64,000 bases of DNA from Ignavibacteriales bacterium (GCA_026390775.1 JAPLFF010000003.1:124001-188000), one strand, 5' to 3'; positions 53,955-63,697 are shown, counted from the first letter of the stretch. Notes: a model not told the origin generated them from the letters alone. A program made the numbers and translations.

Positions 53955-55049
53955 TTGCTGTTTGAAATCATATTCTTAATCGGGCTTTCGCTCTATTTTA
54001 TTCAACTTGTGATATTTACTATTGGAACGGGTAAGAAGTATCATAAAATACCGGAAGATAAATATTTATCAGCGACTGTAATTGTAGCTGCACGCAATGA
54101 AGAAAATAATATTCTCGATTGTTTACAATCTTTAGATAATCTTATCTATCCGAATGGAAAGCTTGAAATAATTATTGTGAATGATCATTCAACGGATTCT
54201 ACCGGGAAGATCGTTGAATCATTCATAAAAGATAAACCAAAATTTAAGTGTATAATTCCGAATGAATCGATCGGCTCATTAAGAGGCAAGACAAATGCGT
54301 TAGCAAATGCAATTAAAATGTCGCATGGTGAAATCATCCTTACTACAGATGCTGATTGTATTGTATCTCGGGATTGGGCTCAAACACATTCATCATATTA
54401 CCAAGATAATGTTGGTTTTGTAGGCGGATTTACCACTCAACAAGATCAAAATTCATTTTCCGGAATGCAGGCGATTGATTTTGTTTATCTTCTAACAGTT
54501 GCTGCCGGATCAATAAATCTTGGTAAACCGTTAAGTTGTATCGGCAACAATATGTCTTACCGGAAAAGTGTTTACAATGAAGTTGGCGGTTATGAAGGAT
54601 TGCCTTTTTCGGTTACGGAAGATTTTAATTTATTAATGGCAATTCATGATCTAAAAAAATATAAAATAATTTATCCGCTTGATGTCGGTGCATTAGTTAC
54701 ATCGAAAGCTTGTCCTGACTGGAAGACTTTATATTGGCAAAAGAAACGTTGGGGTGTTGGAGGAATGGAAAGTGATTTGATCGGTTATTCGGTTATGGTT
54801 TGGGGATATATAGCTCATGCTGCCATGCTATTGCTTCCTTTCTTTTTCTCAATGACGGGATTATATTTAAGCATATTTAAAATATGCGTTGATTATTTTT
54901 TCGTTAAACCAGTATTTAATAAATTAAATCTAAGGATGAAATTCTCTCACTTCATTGCATTTGAAATTTACTTTATCATTTACGTCTTAGTGCTTCCATT
55001 TATAGTTCTTCTTAATCGAAAAATAAAATGGAAAGGAAGAACCTTTTAA
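53955..55049 (+). CDS. Membrane glycosyltransferase, family 2
   Basis: 364 residues. One N-terminal membrane segment, then a GT-A domain: ATVIVAARNEENNILDCLQS, IIIVNDHSTDSTGKIVESF, DADCIVSRDWAQTH (DxD), YRKSVYNEVGGYEGLPFSVT with EDF, and YWQKKRWGVGG (QxxRW). Two to three C-terminal membrane segments follow. QxxRW indicates processive or polyprenyl-linked transfer. TTG start after AAAGGTG. Sugar and acceptor unknown. Confidence 0.9.
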   Translation: MLFEIIFLIGLSLYFIQLVIFTIGTGKKYHKIPEDKYLSATVIVAARNEENNILDCLQSLDNLIYPNGKLEIIIVNDHSTDSTGKIVESFIKDKPKFKCIIPNESIGSLRGKTNALANAIKMSHGEIILTTDADCIVSRDWAQTHSSYYQDNVGFVGGFTTQQDQNSFSGMQAIDFVYLLTVAAGSINLGKPLSCIGNNMSYRKSVYNEVGGYEGLPFSVTEDFNLLMAIHDLKKYKIIYPLDVGALVTSKACPDWKTLYWQKKRWGVGGMESDLIGYSVMVWGYIAHAAMLLLPFFFSMTGLYLSIFKICVDYFFVKPVFNKLNLRMKFSHFIAFEIYFIIYVLVLPFIVLLNRKIKWKGRTF

Positions 55050-55070
55050 TTATTAACGGGTAAATGTATT

Positions 55071-55892
55071 ATGAAAAAGCTTTTCTTATTAATTCTTTTG
55101 CTTTCTAGTATCACAGTTGCTCAAATAGAAGTTGAATACTTCCCGGATGGTTTAACGATTCATCCTTTTGCGGCAAATACTTTAGAACCAAAATTGGGAT
55201 TTTTATTTAAAATCAACAGTAATGAATTGCAATTAAATATCGGCAATTCCATGGATCTCGTGAGAATTCAAAAAGGCAAACAGACATTTTCAGTCGGGGC
55301 GGATCTTTTTACTTGGACACTTTTAAGAAAGGAAAATAATTTCCATTTCCCTGTGGATGCTGTTGATTATCTATTCGGATTAAATTTTGGTTACAAGAGA
55401 GTAATGCATAATTTTAGTTTCGGAGCGCGTGTTAGATTAAGTCATATCAGCGCTCACCTTGTTGATGGTCACTATAACGGAATTCTCAACCAATGGAATA
55501 ATGATCATTATCCTCGCGTTTACAGCCGCGAATTCATTGAAGGTCTTGCCTACGTTAAATATAAAAGACTTAGAGTTTATGGCGGGATAACTTATTTATA
55601 TCATGTGGATCCTGTAGAGATCAAAAAAGATAATTATCAATTGGGATTCGATTACTATTTCAATAAATATTTTGGTGGTGGCATTACACCGTTTATTGGT
55701 TATGATCTAAAACTGGTTCATCTTTCAAAATATACCGGTAATAATTCTTTTACAGCCGGAGTTAAGTTCGGTAAAATAGAAGGTAAGGGATTGTCGCTTG
55801 CTTTCAATTACTACTCTGGTTATAGTATTCACGGCGAATATTTTGACTCTGTGGACAAGTATTCTTCCTTAAGCATTAATTTGGATCTATAG
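55071..55892 (+). CDS. DUF1207-like outer-membrane beta-barrel
   Basis: 273 residues: signal peptide KKLFLLILLLSSITVAQ and about ten amphipathic strands. The blocks LGFLFKINSNELQLNIGNSM, GARVRLSHISAHLVDGHYN, VYSREFIEGLAYVKYKRLRV and the final YYSGYSIHGEYFD match DUF1207 as I know it. Role unknown. Starts 22 bases after the glycosyltransferase and is one base from the protease gene, so this is one operon of three genes. Confidence 0.82.
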   Translation: MKKLFLLILLLSSITVAQIEVEYFPDGLTIHPFAANTLEPKLGFLFKINSNELQLNIGNSMDLVRIQKGKQTFSVGADLFTWTLLRKENNFHFPVDAVDYLFGLNFGYKRVMHNFSFGARVRLSHISAHLVDGHYNGILNQWNNDHYPRVYSREFIEGLAYVKYKRLRVYGGITYLYHVDPVEIKKDNYQLGFDYYFNKYFGGGITPFIGYDLKLVHLSKYTGNNSFTAGVKFGKIEGKGLSLAFNYYSGYSIHGEYFDSVDKYSSLSINLDL

Positions 55893-55893
55893 A

Positions 55894-56889
55894 ATGTCTG
55901 GAAAAATATTCGAAACTATCACAAAATCATTCCGTACCAAAAAGTTTGTGCATAATTATATTCTTCATATATCATTGTTTGTTGTTACTTTCATAACAAC
56001 CGTTCTTGCCGGAATTGAATGGACAACCGGGAAGATGGGTCCATATCAGCTAAGTGATTTGATGTACGGATTACCATATTCTCTCTCGATTTTATTCATT
56101 CTTGGAGTTCATGAGTTCGGACATTTTTTTGCAGCAGTTTATCACAAAATAAAAGTTACACTTCCTTTTTTTATTCCTTTCCCTCCAATTAGCGGATTTT
56201 TTAATTTCGGAACGATGGGTGCAGTTATAAAAACCAAAGAACCAATTCCCAATAACAAAGCTATGTTTGATATCGGCGCAGCCGGCCCCATTGCCGGATT
56301 TGTTGCATGTTTGATTGTATTGATCTATGGTTTTACTCATTTACCTCCGGCAGAATATATCTTGCAAATTCATCCTGATTATTATTCACCGGAGTATGGG
56401 AAAAATGCAATCCGTCTTGCTTTTGGAGACACACTTTTATTTTCAATGTTAAAATTTTTATTTACTAATGTCTCGCAATTCGTTCCTCCTATGTCTGAAG
56501 TTTATCATTATCCGTATTTGTGTGTGGGTTGGTTCGGCTTATTTGTTACATCTATGAATTTAATTCCGGTGGGTCAATTAGACGGCGGACATGTAATTTA
56601 TAGCATGTTCGGTGAGAAGAAACAAGAAGCAATTGCAAGTATAGCAATGATATTGTTAGTAGCTCTCGGAGTATTTGGAATATTGGAATCATTTCTAAAT
56701 ATTGGTATAACAATTGGATGGAGCGGTTGGTTATTTTGGTCATTAATACTCTATTTCTTTATAAAGATTAAACATCCGCCTGTAAATCAGTTTGAAGAAT
56801 TAGATTGGAAAAGAAAGATTTTGGGTTATTTAGCAATTCTTATCTTCATAATATCATTTTCACCTACACCAATTATTATTTCACTTTGA
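55894..56889 (+). CDS. Site-2-type intramembrane metalloprotease (M50)
   Basis: 331 residues with about seven membrane segments. The zinc site is ILGVHEFGHFFAAVYHKI (HExxH) and NLIPVGQLDGGHVIYSMFG (xDG). IKVTLPFFIPFPPISGFFNF and FDIGAAGPIAGFVACLIVLI are typical for the FtsH-independent, small S2P group without PDZ domain. Could cleave anti-sigma factors or other membrane proteins; no such target is adjacent. Confidence 0.9.
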   Translation: MSGKIFETITKSFRTKKFVHNYILHISLFVVTFITTVLAGIEWTTGKMGPYQLSDLMYGLPYSLSILFILGVHEFGHFFAAVYHKIKVTLPFFIPFPPISGFFNFGTMGAVIKTKEPIPNNKAMFDIGAAGPIAGFVACLIVLIYGFTHLPPAEYILQIHPDYYSPEYGKNAIRLAFGDTLLFSMLKFLFTNVSQFVPPMSEVYHYPYLCVGWFGLFVTSMNLIPVGQLDGGHVIYSMFGEKKQEAIASIAMILLVALGVFGILESFLNIGITIGWSGWLFWSLILYFFIKIKHPPVNQFEELDWKRKILGYLAILIFIISFSPTPIIISL

Positions 56890-57102
56890 ACTAAGAGTAA
56901 AGATTACTCTTGATTATATTATCAAACATCTATTAATTTACATATAAGAAAATGGGAAAAGATTATAGAGAACTCTGCTACTGTTAATTTTTTGATCTTA
57001 ATAAAGTAGGATAGCAAATTCTCTATGGTGTTTTCTTTTTTTATGCATACCGATGATAATTCCAATAACTCAAAGATTCATTTCTCATTGATTCCATTAT
57101 AC

Positions 57103-57915
57103 ATGAAAAAATTTGTAATAAATATTTTAAGTCTACTTTTAATTGCTTCGTCATTTATCTCTTGTGATAAAATCCCGGACGGAATTGTTGATTCGCAAAC
57201 GGCAGATCATCGCGTTCTCAATGTAACCGCTCCAGCAAACTTTACTCCGACTTCAACCGATTCTTTTTACGTTACATCGCTGAAAATCGAAAACCCTGGA
57301 AGTGTAAATGAAGTCTGGTGCACTGTTAAGATACTCGGGGCAACAAAAAATATTTATGATAGGATAAATCTTTTTGATAACGGAGATCTTGCAAACAACG
57401 GCGATGTGAAAAGAAATGATAGTGTTTATACCGGAAAATTTTTGATGAGTCGACAATTCTCAAGCGGAGAATATGTAATCGAATATTTTGTTAAAGACAA
57501 TATAAACAATGAAGGTAGTAACGTTACCAATGTTGTAGAGCATCAATTCGTTTTCAATAACGGAAAGAACAACAAGCCTCCTGTTATTTCAGATTTGACG
57601 ATGCCTCCATCTGTTAACAGGAATGTGGATTTTGTAATTCAAGTGAAAGTTTCTGACCCAGATGGCTTAGCAGATATTTCAAGAGTAGAATTCAATCTTT
57701 ATCAGCCGGGCGGATCTTATATCGGTAAGTTTGCGCTGCTTGACGATGGAAATACAGCTTCCGACGGGGATATTACCGCTGGTGACGGGATCTATTCATC
57801 TAAAAGGTCTTTTCGTGCGGATGTTACTCCCGGAGTATGGAAATTTGTTTTTCAAGCAACCGATCTTGTTGGAAATCCGAGCAATACAATAACTTCTTAT
57901 TTGACAATCAACTGA
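57103..57915 (+). CDS. Lipoprotein with two Ig/choice-of-anchor-like domains
   Basis: About 270 residues. Signal KKFVINILSLLLIASSFISC carries the lipobox. Two beta-sandwich domains follow, each with a similar motif: INLFDNGDLANNGDVKRNDS, VYTGKF... and FALLDDGNTASDGDITAGDG, IYSSKR, an Asp/Gly-rich DxGxxxDxxxxDGxY pattern that probably binds calcium. NINNEGSNVTNVVEHQFV and ATDLVGNPSNT end each domain. Translation is coupled to the next gene by an ATGA overlap. I prefer ATG 57103; an ATG at 57025 would add an unlikely N-terminal tail. No ribosome site is visible. Confidence 0.82.
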   Translation: MKKFVINILSLLLIASSFISCDKIPDGIVDSQTADHRVLNVTAPANFTPTSTDSFYVTSLKIENPGSVNEVWCTVKILGATKNIYDRINLFDNGDLANNGDVKRNDSVYTGKFLMSRQFSSGEYVIEYFVKDNINNEGSNVTNVVEHQFVFNNGKNNKPPVISDLTMPPSVNRNVDFVIQVKVSDPDGLADISRVEFNLYQPGGSYIGKFALLDDGNTASDGDITAGDGIYSSKRSFRADVTPGVWKFVFQATDLVGNPSNTITSYLTIN

Positions 57916-59492
57916 TGAAAAAAATATTAGGTGCTTTTATTATCCTTATGCCGATACTGAGTTTATTCGCTCAAACTATTCCGTTTGAATATTCTTTCGG
58001 CAAAAACCGTCTTTCGAAAACTTCGGATCAAACACCCGCCGGCAATACTATTGAAAAAATATTGATCCAGGATAATATTATTTGGTTGGCCACGGGCGAG
58101 GGTTTAAGCAAATCGACCGATAACGGCGATACCTGGACAAACTATAACAACACAATAGATTTCGGCACCGAAAGCGTTTCTGCAATCGGCTATTCTTCCG
58201 GCACAATCTGGGCTGCTACTTGGCATTTCGAGGATAGACTTGGGACCGCTACTCCGGTAGGAGCGGGCTTGCGTTATTCTCAAGACAACGGTGTTACGTG
58301 GAATGTTGTTCCACAACCTGTTGATAAATCTTCCGACACTGTTGAAATCTATGGCATTAACCGGATAAAAGCATTACCTGTGATTAATAGCGATCAAAAT
58401 TTTGTTCGGCAAATTGCATTAACAAAGAACACGATATGGATTGCAACGTCCGGTGGCGGTTTACGCAAATCTACAGATATGGGAAGAACTTGGAAAAGAG
58501 TTGTAGTACCGCCTGACAATTTAGATTCGATCAAACCGACCGACACATTGAATTTTTCACTTGGACCACCGTTCGGTCCGTTCGGAAACCTGAATAATAT
58601 CGGTTATTCTATTTTAGCTGTTGACGACTCGACACTTTATTTTGGTACTTATGGCGGTGGGATAAATAAATCCACCGACGGCGGTATGAGTTGGATTAAA
58701 TTCAATCATGTGAATGAAACCAAACCGATTAGCGGCACTCAAATAATGGATCTTGCATACAACGAATTTGATAAAAGTATTTGGGCTGCTACGTGGAAAT
58801 TATTCGGTGATACGGAATATTGGGGCATCAGCTTTTCAAAAGACGGGGGACAAACGTGGGAAACAACATTGCCCGATTCGCGGACACTGGATTTTGCCTT
58901 TAAATACTTTGGGACACCCGGTAGTTATACCGGCGCTGATGTCTTTGCAGCAACGCAAAACGGAGTATATCGAAGCGGCAATGGAGGTTCAACTTGGATA
59001 ACTTCACCTAACATCAAAGATGATCAAACTGGTGTTGGTATAAGTACGACAAATTTCTTGAGCGTAAAGACTAACAGACGAAGCGACGGCTCAACTGATA
59101 TCTGGTTTGGAACAGATAAAGGGTTAGCAAGATTAAACGAGACTAATGGATTTTGGAGCGGGAAGTGGAAAGTTTTTCTTGCTTTTGAAAAACTTGCTTC
59201 TACAAATGATACTTATGCTTTTCCGAATCCTTTTTCTCCGGATGTAGAAGGAACTAAGATTGTCTACTCAACATCTACAGTTGATAATGTAACAATCAGA
59301 ATATTTGATTTTGGAATGAACCTCGTTAAAACTTTAATACAAAATGCCGGACGTGGAATCAGTGGTGAACATATTGCGTATTGGGATGGCAGAGATGAAT
59401 CCGGGAAAATTGTTCCGAATGGAGTTTATTTCTATAGAATTGATATTGGTTCCGGTACTCCATTGTTTGGAAAAATTATGGTGGTAATGTGA
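57915..59492 (+). CDS. Secreted beta-propeller protein with FlgD-like/T9SS end
   Basis: 525 residues: signal peptide (KKILGAFIILMPILSLFAQ), then repeated propeller units with BNR/Asp-box style: GLSKSTDNGDTWTNY, GLRYSQDNGVTWNV, GLRKSTDMGRTWKRV, GINKSTDGGMSWIKF, GISFSKDGGQTWETT, GVYRSGNGGSTWIT. This resembles sortilin/photosystem-assembly (YCF48-like) folds. The C-terminus is FlgD-like Ig: FPNPFSPDVEGTKIVYS, HIAYWDGRDESGKIVPNGVY, ending GKIMVVM. Probably exported by T9SS. Part of a four-gene operon; role unknown. Confidence 0.87.
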   Translation: MKKILGAFIILMPILSLFAQTIPFEYSFGKNRLSKTSDQTPAGNTIEKILIQDNIIWLATGEGLSKSTDNGDTWTNYNNTIDFGTESVSAIGYSSGTIWAATWHFEDRLGTATPVGAGLRYSQDNGVTWNVVPQPVDKSSDTVEIYGINRIKALPVINSDQNFVRQIALTKNTIWIATSGGGLRKSTDMGRTWKRVVVPPDNLDSIKPTDTLNFSLGPPFGPFGNLNNIGYSILAVDDSTLYFGTYGGGINKSTDGGMSWIKFNHVNETKPISGTQIMDLAYNEFDKSIWAATWKLFGDTEYWGISFSKDGGQTWETTLPDSRTLDFAFKYFGTPGSYTGADVFAATQNGVYRSGNGGSTWITSPNIKDDQTGVGISTTNFLSVKTNRRSDGSTDIWFGTDKGLARLNETNGFWSGKWKVFLAFEKLASTNDTYAFPNPFSPDVEGTKIVYSTSTVDNVTIRIFDFGMNLVKTLIQNAGRGISGEHIAYWDGRDESGKIVPNGVYFYRIDIGSGTPLFGKIMVVM

Positions 59493-59494
59493 TA

Positions 59495-60490
59495 ATGAAA
59501 AGAATATTTCTACTAATAATTACTGTTACTATGATTGTATCCGCCCAGTCAACAGTTTCTGATATTAGCAGTATGCCTGGTGCTTTTAGCCGTATGGGTT
59601 TCGGTGCCCGCGGCATGGGTATGGGAAATGCAATGTCTGCCGTCAGAGATGGGAGTCTTGTCTCTTATTACAATCCGGCTCTCGCACCATTCCAAGAAGG
59701 AAATTCTTTTCAAACATCATACTCAATTTTATCTTTAGATCGCTCACTTAACTTTTTAAATTATACACGAAGATTCGAACTTGGTAAGAAAGAAAACCCA
59801 GATGGTACCATAGGACCTAGGTCTGTAGCCGGTATAAGTGTTGGAATTATCAATGCGGGTGTTTCAAAAATTGATGCTCGTGATAATCAAGGAAGAAAGA
59901 CAGGTGACTTATCAACAAGCGAGAATCAGTTTTTTGTAGCATTAGCAAATAGATTTTCAGGGAAACTTTCTATCGGTATTGCATTTAAGTTTTACTACTA
60001 CAAATTGTATGAGAGTGTAACTTCCACAGGACTTGGATTTGATTTGGGTGCATTATATTTGCTCAATGAGAATATGACTTTATCATTTATGATTTCAGAC
60101 ATTAACAGTAAATATGAATGGGATACTGGCAAGATTTATGGTGCAAGTGGCAACATCACAAAAAATAAATTTCCTTTGTTGAAAAAGATTGGATTCTCAT
60201 ATAAGTTCGATGAGCCCAAGATTATTGCAGCAGTTGAATTTGAGAACAGTGATGGCGGAACCAACTTCATACGTGCCGGTGGTGAATATAATATTTATGA
60301 GAATCTTTTTTTGCGTGCAGGATTTGATAAACTGAACATTAGCAATTTTGATTTCCCCATAAGACCCACTTTTGGGTTCTCTTATTTTTACTTACTTAAT
60401 TCAGTTAAATTTGGAATAGATTATGCATTCGTTATCGAACCTTATTCATCAAGCGATCAACATATAATAGGTATCAATGTTAACTTCTAA
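59495..60490 (+). CDS. PorV/PorQ-family outer-membrane protein (first)
   Basis: 331 residues. Signal peptide KRIFLLIITVTMIVSAQ, then PGAFSRMGFGARGMGMGNAM and LVSYYNPALAPFQEGNSF, the GARGxGMG/NPA signatures of PorV/PorQ-type FadL-like barrels. End: IGINVNF, aromatic terminus. In T9SS bacteria PorV shuttles cargo to the attachment complex. ATG 59495 is used; an in-frame GTG at 59489 overlaps the previous stop. The 3' end overlaps the next gene by 14 bases. Confidence 0.88.
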   Translation: MKRIFLLIITVTMIVSAQSTVSDISSMPGAFSRMGFGARGMGMGNAMSAVRDGSLVSYYNPALAPFQEGNSFQTSYSILSLDRSLNFLNYTRRFELGKKENPDGTIGPRSVAGISVGIINAGVSKIDARDNQGRKTGDLSTSENQFFVALANRFSGKLSIGIAFKFYYYKLYESVTSTGLGFDLGALYLLNENMTLSFMISDINSKYEWDTGKIYGASGNITKNKFPLLKKIGFSYKFDEPKIIAAVEFENSDGGTNFIRAGGEYNIYENLFLRAGFDKLNISNFDFPIRPTFGFSYFYLLNSVKFGIDYAFVIEPYSSSDQHIIGINVNF

Positions 60491-61400
60491 AAAAGAAAAT
60501 ATTGCAATAAAATTTCTGGTTTTGTTTTTCTTTTGCACAGTTTCATTTGCTCAGTCCGCCGGAGAAAGCGGATTGGCATTCTTAAAATTTGGATTTGGTG
60601 CACGCAATGTGGCAATGAGTGATCTTGGAGTAGTGGCTGCAAATGATCTAACATCTTTAAATTATAACCCTTCTTTAATTGCACTTAATAGCAAAACTCA
60701 ATTGTCGTTCACACACAATTCTTTATTTCAAGATCTTAATTCGGAAATGTTCGGTGCAAGTTTTTCGGTTTTCGGTCTGCCGGTCGCGGTTGGAATTAAT
60801 ACAACCACTATTGCAAATATTGAAGTACGCTCTCAACCTGGTGATGTAGAATCAATATTCAGCGCACATTATTTTGCCGGAAGTATTTCAACAGCTTATG
60901 AGATAATAAATAGTTTCTATGCCGGTGCTACAATAAAATATCTTTATGAAAATCTTTTTTCTGATGATGCAAATGGATTAGGATTTGATTTTGGTATTTC
61001 ATACGAAGGATTAGTAAATGGTCTATCACTTGGCGCCGCATTGCGTAATATTGGTTCAATGAATGAACTCCGTTCTCAATCAACAAAACTTCCTACGGAT
61101 TTACGGATTGGTGCTGCTTATAATTATTACATTACAAATTCCAGATTAGATTTTACATTGCTCACTGGTTTTCAGAAATATTTAGTACAAACTGATTCAC
61201 ATCTTCATCTCGGCGGAGAAGTTGTTTATGATAAAATGTTTGCTCTGCGAGTCGGTTATGCAAGTGGTTACGATTCAAAAAGTATTTCTACCGGTTTCGG
61301 TATAAAGTGGAAAGGAATTAATCTTGATTATGCTTTTGTTCCATTTAAGTATGGATTGGGTGATTCACATATCATCTCTTTCATTTATACATTTGAATAA
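60477..61400 (+). CDS. PorV/PorQ-family outer-membrane protein (second)
   Basis: 307 residues, paralogue of the preceding protein. Signal region IAIKFLVLFFFCTVSFAQ, then GLAFLKFGFGARNVAMSDLG and DLTSLNYNPSLIAL: the same GFGAR and NPxL pattern, with MSDLG replacing the GMGNA of its neighbour. Later strands include GLGFDFGISYEGLVNGLSLG and the last HIISFIYTFE. It overlaps the first gene, so both are translated together. Two barrels in tandem may handle different cargo (propeller protein and lipoprotein upstream) or form a heteromer. Confidence 0.88.
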   Translation: MLTSKKENIAIKFLVLFFFCTVSFAQSAGESGLAFLKFGFGARNVAMSDLGVVAANDLTSLNYNPSLIALNSKTQLSFTHNSLFQDLNSEMFGASFSVFGLPVAVGINTTTIANIEVRSQPGDVESIFSAHYFAGSISTAYEIINSFYAGATIKYLYENLFSDDANGLGFDFGISYEGLVNGLSLGAALRNIGSMNELRSQSTKLPTDLRIGAAYNYYITNSRLDFTLLTGFQKYLVQTDSHLHLGGEVVYDKMFALRVGYASGYDSKSISTGFGIKWKGINLDYAFVPFKYGLGDSHIISFIYTFE

Positions 61401-61460
61401 GGACACCATCTGATTTAATCATCTACGTTTGTTTCAATTCGCTGTTACACACAAATTGAT

Positions 61461-61468
61461 TATTTTTG
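61461..61468 (+). promoter_or_regulatory. Possible Bacteroidota-type -7 box
   Basis: TATTTTTG matches TAnnTTTG, 36 bases before the FemAB-like start. It is supported only by position and by the analogous boxes before pta and cysS; a -33 box at the usual spacing is not evident. Confidence 0.3.
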
Positions 61469-61503
61469 CTGAGTGAAAATCTTCAATCTTAATGTGGATG
61501 TAA

Positions 61504-62463
61504 ATGGAAATCATCAAATATTCTGAAGAATGGAAGTTGAAGTGGGATGAGTTCGTTCTAAATTCAAATAATGGAACTATGTTCCATCTGCAAAAATTTT
61601 TTGATTATCACACCCCTGGTAAATTTAAATTTGATCATCTCATATTTCTAAAGTATAATAAAATTGCAGCGCTTTTACCCGGAAGATTAACAAATGGAAT
61701 TTACGAATCACCAATTGGCGCTAGTTATGGTTCAATCGTAACCGGAGATATTAAATTTGCCGAGGCTATGGAATTCGTTTCTGCTCTTCTTGATTATGGA
61801 CGGAAGAATGGTATAAAAGAATTTGAGTTAACTCCCGCACCAATGGTCTATGAAACATATCAGAATCAAAATCTAGACTTCGCTATGTTATGGCAAGGAT
61901 TTTCTTTCAAGTTACATTACATATCAAGTGCCATTAAACTTGATAAAGAAAGAGACATCATTGAACGATTGTCTCCAACAATTCGGCGGAATGTTCGCAA
62001 GTCGCTAAAGAATCCGGCCATTCGCGTTGAGATCAACGAACGCTACGATCAATTTTATCCCATACTTCTTGAGAACAAAGCTCGTCACAATGTTAAACCA
62101 ACTCACTCATACGAAGATCTTCTTCGCCTAAAAGAATTGATGCCGGATAATCTCAAACTGTTTATGGTTTACCTTGATGACAAACCGATCGGCGGTTCGT
62201 CAATGTTTTTTGCCAATAAAAACGTCGCGTTATGTTTCTATAACATGCTTAGGTATGAATATGCTGAATACAAACCAATTCAGCGAGTGATGTACGAAGT
62301 TCTGAAATATTCCACCGAGAATAGTTATGCGTATGTTGATATCGGAGTTTCCCAAGACACTAAAGCGCAGAATCCGATGACACCGAGCATGAGTTTGATC
62401 GAGTTCAAAGAAAAATTTGATGCAAAGACAATTATGAGAAACACTTTCCATATTAAACTTTGA
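61504..62463 (+). CDS. GNAT/FemAB-like acyltransferase
   Basis: 319 residues. Two GNAT-like halves as in FemAB/LFTR-type transferases: N-terminal MEIIKYSEEWKLKWDEFVLN, NGTMFHLQKFFDYH, LLPGRLTNGIYESPIGASYG; then RRNVRKSLKNPAIRVEINER, LKLFMVYLDDKPIGGSSMFF and NKNVALCFYNMLRYEYAEYK. The C-terminus YVDIGVSQDTKAQNPMTPSM is family-like. Substrate cannot be named; a sugar or peptidoglycan acyl/aminoacyl transfer is likely, given the adjacent glycosyltransferase coupled by a TTGA overlap. Confidence 0.8.
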   Translation: MEIIKYSEEWKLKWDEFVLNSNNGTMFHLQKFFDYHTPGKFKFDHLIFLKYNKIAALLPGRLTNGIYESPIGASYGSIVTGDIKFAEAMEFVSALLDYGRKNGIKEFELTPAPMVYETYQNQNLDFAMLWQGFSFKLHYISSAIKLDKERDIIERLSPTIRRNVRKSLKNPAIRVEINERYDQFYPILLENKARHNVKPTHSYEDLLRLKELMPDNLKLFMVYLDDKPIGGSSMFFANKNVALCFYNMLRYEYAEYKPIQRVMYEVLKYSTENSYAYVDIGVSQDTKAQNPMTPSMSLIEFKEKFDAKTIMRNTFHIKL

Positions 62464-63599
62464 GCGATTCGAAATGTATGGAACGAACAAAAAAAATTCA
62501 CATATCATTTCTTGGAAATCCGCGTTTCGATTCACGCATAACTAATCTTTCTAATTCACTTCGAGAAGATAACTGTAAAGTTTCCGTTCTAGGTTTTGAT
62601 TGGTTTATCTCTTCCGAAGATTATATTGATGAAGAAACAAAAATATTTGCGATCAAGAAAAATAAGTTCAGTTTATTTTTTTACCTGCATTTTGTTTTTA
62701 TTTTAATAAGTGAACTGGTTAGATCAAGCGCAGATGTTTACTTCGCTGAAGATCTTTACACACTTCCTTTCGTAACAACAATTGCAAAAATTAAGAGAGC
62801 CAAAGTCTATTATAACAGTCGTGAGATTTATGCTCACCTTGGAGGATTGCGTAACCGTCCGATGCTTCAAAGTATTGTGAAATCAATCGAAAAATTTTTT
62901 ATTAAGCAAATAGATCTTGTCCTTACAACAGGACCGCTTGATTCGGAATACATAGAAAAATTATATAAGATCAGTGAAACTTTAGTTATAAGAAACATTC
63001 CGCTGTATCAAAAGGCAGTTTCAAAAATTGATCTAAGAAAAAAATACAATATTGATCAAGGCAAAATAATTTTAATTTATCAAGGAGTGATATTACTGGG
63101 TAGAGGTCTTGAGCAGATTATTAACGCAATTGCAAGACTTCCAAAAACAGTTTTGATAATTCTTGGCGAGGGTGAACAGAAAAATAATTTTATTGAGCTT
63201 GCTAAAAAGTTGAATGTTTCGGGAAGAATTATTTTCGCAGGATCGGTTGATCAAAAAGATTTGATTAATTATACCGCAGGCGGAGATGTTGGTTTATCCT
63301 TGATTGAAAATATCAGCATTAGTTATTATCACGCTCTTCCTAATAAATTATTCGAATACATTATGGCCGGACTGCCGGTCCTTTGCAGCGATCTTCCTCA
63401 AATGAAAGCAGTTATTGAAAAATACAATGTTGGTGAAAGTATAAATATCGAAGATGAAGAAAATATTTTTTCGACTTTGAATAAGTGGTGCGCAAACCCG
63501 AATCTTCTTGAAGCTTACAAAAAAAATTGTGCTGTTGCAGCTAAAGAGTTAAACTGGCAGGAAGAATACAAAAGAGTGCGAGAGTTTTTGCTAAAATGA
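62460..63599 (+). CDS. Glycosyltransferase family 4
   Basis: 379 residues, GT-B fold. N-terminal half: KIHISFLGNPRFDSRITNLS, DVYFAEDLYTLPFVTTIAKI; C-terminal half: IYQGVILLGRGLEQIINAIA, LIILGEGEQKNNFIELAKKL, GRIIFAGSVDQKDLINYTAG and HALPNKLFEYIMAGLPVLCS (E-x7-E sugar-nucleotide site). Start is TTG overlapping the previous stop; an ATG six codons later is possible. Probably cell-surface polysaccharide synthesis, with the acyltransferase upstream. Confidence 0.88.
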   Translation: MSDSKCMERTKKIHISFLGNPRFDSRITNLSNSLREDNCKVSVLGFDWFISSEDYIDEETKIFAIKKNKFSLFFYLHFVFILISELVRSSADVYFAEDLYTLPFVTTIAKIKRAKVYYNSREIYAHLGGLRNRPMLQSIVKSIEKFFIKQIDLVLTTGPLDSEYIEKLYKISETLVIRNIPLYQKAVSKIDLRKKYNIDQGKIILIYQGVILLGRGLEQIINAIARLPKTVLIILGEGEQKNNFIELAKKLNVSGRIIFAGSVDQKDLINYTAGGDVGLSLIENISISYYHALPNKLFEYIMAGLPVLCSDLPQMKAVIEKYNVGESINIEDEENIFSTLNKWCANPNLLEAYKKNCAVAAKELNWQEEYKRVREFLLK

Positions 63600-63670
63600 A
63601 AAACTTATCAAATACTTTCCTTCCCTTTGGGAAGAGTTGGGATGGACAGGTAATTTTTTTATATTAGCAC

Positions 63671-63690
63671 CTGCCTACCGGTAGGCAGGC
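63671..63690. repeat. Perfect 20-bp palindrome upstream of SRP RNA
   Basis: CCTGCCTACCGGTAGGCAGG, self-complementary over all 20 bases. Eight bases before the SRP RNA sequence. A palindrome of this type is widespread in environmental genomes as an interspersed repeat; it could also end transcription of the upstream gene, but no T-run follows directly. Confidence 0.7.
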
Positions 63691-63697
63691 CCCATTT

